Part shown: positions 5,789-7,039 of the stretch, piece after piece
Position numbering within the stretch: position 1 is the first letter of the stretch
Layout: each line of letters begins with the position of its first letter
Assembly: GCA_964518635.1 (NCBI GenBank)
Contig: CAZFGK010000052.1
Coordinates: 1-7,039 of the forward strand
Direction: 5' to 3'
Source of the DNA: CAZFGK01 sp964518635
Lineage (GTDB): Bacteria > Zixibacteria > MSB-5A5 > GN15 > FEB-12
DNA length: 7,039 bases
The notes under the pieces: model-generated
The model's database searches: none
What the model was told of the DNA's origin: nothing
What the model saw: only the letters and a program-made list of their open reading frames with translations
Translations under genes and position numbers: made by a program

Positions 5789-5911
5789 CTATTCCCAGGG
5801 CCACTGCCCATACAGCCCCGCCAGCAACAACAGGGTCCCCGCCAGCGCAACACCAGTCACGGCTAGCTTAACCAGCACGCCGCTGGAGATGATAAGATCA
5901 AAGATTTCCAT
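5789..5911 (-). CDS. Single-span membrane micro-protein, 40 aa
   Basis: The 40-residue frame starts MEIFDLIISSG and ends GQWPWE before TAG. Residues 12-34 (VLVKLAVTGVALAGTLLLLAG) form an obvious transmembrane helix interrupted by one lysine at position 15. The short N terminus is acidic and the C terminus has two tryptophans near the likely membrane interface. There is no signal-peptidase motif, so it should stay anchored in the inner membrane. The ribosome site is weak (GGGAAAG about 12 bases upstream). It lies between the triplet repeat and the hexamer repeat. Phages encode many such peptides (holin-like, superinfection-related or host-modulating), but nothing here decides between them. Confidence 0.6.
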   Translation of the reverse strand: MEIFDLIISSGVLVKLAVTGVALAGTLLLLAGLYGQWPWE

Positions 5912-5954
5912 TTTAGATGAGCTTTCCCGGGGCACGAGATGTTGTTCGCGGTAG

Positions 5955-5990
5955 CTGCTACTACTGCTACTACTGCTACTACTACTACTA
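5955..5990 (-). repeat. TAG/CAG triplet repeat beginning at a stop codon
   Basis: Read on the minus strand, twelve consecutive triplets are TAGx5, CAG, TAGx2, CAG, TAGx2, CAG. The first TAG is the stop codon of the 99-aa gene, and the array stays in that reading frame. The tract fills about half of the spacer before the next gene. It is a trinucleotide microsatellite with C/T variants every few units, probably grown by replication slippage. Nine in-frame stops make a very tight translation end under the standard code. Confidence 0.85.
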
Positions 5991-6287
5991 CCTTTTCTTG
6001 CTGTTCTCCACCAGCCGCTCGCCCAGCTCTCGCATCCTGGGACTCCAGCTCCCGCGTCGGGTGTAGTTGGTGAGCAGACTGGAGATCAACTCCACCGCCT
6101 TGGCTCGGCGGTTCTCGTTCGTGGCGGTCCACGGAACGTTCTGGACGTAGCTCCTGGCCCGCCAGTCTTCCAGCGCGGCTTCGAGTTCGGCTTCCAGAGT
6201 ATCCGCCGGTGGAGCTTCCGTCCCCTCCGGAGGAGCACCCAACCAGTCCAGGTCATTTGCATCGAGTTTAGCGAGTATGTTTCCCAT
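5988..6287 (-). CDS. Hypothetical protein, 99 aa
   Basis: This soluble-looking protein has two halves. Residues 1-45 are acidic with a Pro/Ala linker (GAPPEGTEAPPAD) and a Glu/Ala-rich helix (EAELEAALEDW). Residues 46-99 are basic and probably helical (NRRAKAVELISSLL, then RMRELGERLVENSKKR). There is no signal peptide, membrane span or cysteine pair. The start follows an AAAGGA element about 13 bases upstream, and the stop is TAG, the first of a tandem array of in-frame TAG codons. No family is recognised. The acidic/basic split resembles small phage proteins that bind a partner through one half, but that is only an analogy. Confidence 0.72.
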   Translation of the reverse strand: MGNILAKLDANDLDWLGAPPEGTEAPPADTLEAELEAALEDWRARSYVQNVPWTATNENRRAKAVELISSLLTNYTRRGSWSPRMRELGERLVENSKKR

Positions 6288-6289
6288 TG

Positions 6290-6433
6290 TTAGTTGCCAT
6301 CCTTTCTAGTTAGTTGCCAGTAATAAGATTGAACAATCCAATCCAGCCCAATATATCCCACTCTGGGATTAGCCGTCATCACGTAATCCGCAGCACCCCC
6401 ACGGGCGGGACAGGGCAAAGCCAGCAACATCAT
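6290..6433 (-). CDS. Possible small protein, 47 aa
   Basis: An open frame from a double ATG (MMLLALPCPARGG...) to TAA encodes 47 residues. The N-terminal part is hydrophobic and the C-terminal half is rich in aromatics (YIGLDWIVQSYYWQL) before a polar end RKDGN. Its stop lies two bases before the ATG of the 99-aa gene, and the Shine-Dalgarno of that gene lies inside its 3' end, a layout consistent with translational coupling. Against it, there is no good AGGAGG-like site before the start, only the G-rich tract. The dense aromatic content and exact abutment argue for a real gene. No family is recognised, and it could instead be a 180-base intergenic leader. Confidence 0.4.
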   Translation of the reverse strand: MMLLALPCPARGGAADYVMTANPRVGYIGLDWIVQSYYWQLTRKDGN

Positions 6434-6440
6434 CTCACTG

Positions 6441-6462
6441 CCCCTACCCCACACCCCCGCCC
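6441..6462 (-). promoter_or_regulatory. Guanine-quadruplex motif upstream of a small ORF
   Basis: On the minus strand four guanine runs of 3, 5, 4 and 4 bases are separated by loops of one, three and two bases (GGGCGGGGGTGTGGGGTAGG plus two more G). This fits the canonical G3+N1-7 quadruplex rule. The motif ends eight bases before the first ATG of the 47-aa ORF, where a Shine-Dalgarno element would normally sit. It could therefore occlude ribosome entry in RNA or fold in single-stranded DNA. The pattern is seen directly; the folding and any regulatory effect are inferred. Confidence 0.5.
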
Positions 6463-6473
6463 GCCTTGAGTGC

Positions 6474-6593
6474 TCAGACCGTCCCGCGACCTTTGCATTT
6501 GTCGCAGTTCACCGGTTCCTTCACAGTCCCGGTCTTGCGCACCCACACGACTCCTCGACCGCCGCATTTCGAACAAGGTTTCTTTTCCTTCAT
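6474..6593 (-). CDS. DnaJ-type zinc-finger micro-protein, 39 aa
   Basis: The protein holds two copies of the CxxCxGxG repeat typical of the DnaJ/Hsp40 central zinc-finger domain: CSKCGGRG (C7, C10) and CDKCKGRG (C30, C33). One such pair coordinates a single zinc. There is no J-domain or substrate-binding domain, so it is a stand-alone zinc knuckle. The chosen ATG (MKEKKPC) is preceded by AAAGGAGGAG, an excellent ribosome binding site. The frame stays open upstream to 6677, but that part overlaps the 31-aa gene and has no ribosome site of its own. The stop is TGA. In other proteins this repeat mediates protein or disulfide interactions, or RNA/DNA contact; which applies here is unknown. Confidence 0.72.
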   Translation of the reverse strand: MKEKKPCSKCGGRGVVWVRKTGTVKEPVNCDKCKGRGTV

Positions 6594-6631
6594 AACCGTT
6601 CTCCTCCTTTCTCTCCAAGCTGAGACTCGCC

Positions 6632-6727
6632 TTAGCCAACCTCTCGCCCAGAGCATTTCCGACACAACCTCACCCAAACCAAGGTGAGAAACTTACTCCC
6701 GCATTTCGTGCACGTCAGGTAAAACAT
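6632..6727 (-). CDS. Zinc-ribbon micro-protein, 31 aa
   Basis: This reading frame of only 31 residues starts MFYLTCTKCGSKF and ends with a TAA stop. It contains C6/C9 (CTKC) and C22/C25 (CRKC), so almost the whole protein is a minimal four-cysteine zinc knuckle with 12 residues between the pairs. The hydrophobic and aromatic residues between them (F, L, V, W) would form its core. An AAGGA element lies 13 bases upstream of the ATG, which is acceptable but not ideal. It begins 51 bases after the 71-aa gene and stops 38 bases before the 39-aa gene. The paired cysteines in a frame this short, flanked by two genes with the same design, make chance unlikely. The function is unknown. Confidence 0.62.
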   Translation of the reverse strand: MFYLTCTKCGSKFLTLVWVRLCRKCSGREVG

Positions 6728-6778
6728 ATCCAATCCCGTCCTTTCTCAACTTATGTTAGCCTACCCAGCTCTGCGCAC

Positions 6779-6994
6779 CTATCGGCTGAATCCGAACTTG
6801 AGCCGGGCAAAGATTCCCGACTTCCCACCCCGGGGGGAGGGGGAAGGCGCGGATGTCTTCACTTGCGCCCGCTCCTGTTTGCGCGCTTCCGCTCGCTGGC
6901 CCGCACAGCCTGGACAAACCTGGGGGGTGCCCCATACCCGAACCGCACGACTCTGAAACACCTTCCGACAAACACTACATAACAACTTGTGCAT
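6779..6994 (-). CDS. Small zinc-ribbon-like protein, 71 aa
   Basis: The protein begins MHKLLCSVC and has two CxxC pairs, C6/C9 and C27/C30 (VCPGC), separated by 17 residues. This is the layout of a four-cysteine zinc ribbon. After the second pair comes a charged, Arg/Lys/Gln-rich helix (about residues 32-46) and a Ser/Pro/Gly-rich basic tail ending in FSR. The start is well supported: AAAGGAG lies eight bases before the ATG. The stop is TAG. Small zinc ribbons of this kind are common in phages and usually bind nucleic acid or protein, but no specific function can be assigned from sequence. It is first in a row of three CxxC/CxxC micro-proteins. The end of any preceding gene lies outside the window. 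Confidence 0.72.
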   Translation of the reverse strand: MHKLLCSVCRKVFQSRAVRVWGTPQVCPGCAGQRAEARKQERAQVKTSAPSPSPRGGKSGIFARLKFGFSR

Positions 6995-7039
6995 CTGGGG
7001 GATCTCCTTTCTCGGGGCACAATGTATGTTATGGCACCA

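Noticed and set aside
6355..6369. Small 6-bp hairpin with a 3-base loop inside the possible 47-aa ORF.
   Set aside because: Short, without a T-run, and such stems are common by chance at this base composition.
153..6994. Genome-wide reassignment of TAG to glutamine.
   Set aside because: Long genes are intact and end in TAA, and TAG-ended genes have plausible lengths; only the triplet tract invites the idea, which is kept as a separate observation.

Overview
The window looks like part of a bacterial virus or phage-like/plasmid-like element recovered as a draft (probably metagenomic) scaffold. All supportable genes lie on the minus strand, are tightly packed and have clear Shine-Dalgarno sequences. 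Most are very small and of unknown function, and three larger DNA-processing proteins sit among them. A run of 100 N at 4161-4260 is a scaffold gap of unknown true length. I cannot name the host: nothing here is structural, and no gene is host-specific. Coordinates below are on the + strand, but transcription runs from high to low numbers.

Upstream block (7039 to 5500). Three consecutive micro-proteins of 71, 31 and 39 residues each carry two CxxC pairs (zinc-ribbon or DnaJ-type zinc knuckles). They are followed by a possible 47-residue ORF behind a guanine-quadruplex motif, then a 99-residue protein, a 40-residue single-span membrane protein and a 49-residue very basic protein. Short tandem repeats lie in the spacers: a TAG/CAG triplet tract starting at the stop codon of the 99-residue gene, and a GTTGAA hexamer tract before the basic protein.

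Central block (5497 to 2955). A ParB-type protein (329 aa) is followed by a 247-base non-coding stretch up to the gap. That stretch has a TATAAT box and a long inverted repeat with an alternative, mutually exclusive hairpin. After it comes a P-loop NTPase whose start is lost in the gap (401 residues visible). This resembles a replication/partition module.

Downstream block (2914 to 153). A membrane-anchored coiled-coil protein (135 aa) overlaps a zinc-finger protein (92 aa) by an ATGA junction. Next are a Cas4/AddB-like PD-(D/E)XK protein with four candidate Fe-S cysteines but an altered catalytic motif (489 aa), a second 40-residue membrane micro-protein three bases after it, and a small winged-helix-like protein (85 aa). 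The last gene appears to have its own promoter and an elaborate leader: a 14-bp hairpin near the predicted 5' end, then an A/C-rich tandem repeat, then AGGAGG.

Taken together, the ParB-like protein, NTPase and Cas4-like protein suggest DNA replication, segregation and end-processing. The zinc micro-proteins and membrane micro-proteins look like accessory or host-takeover genes. No RNA gene, CRISPR array, insertion sequence or attachment site was recognised. No gene-free stretch exceeds 300 bases.
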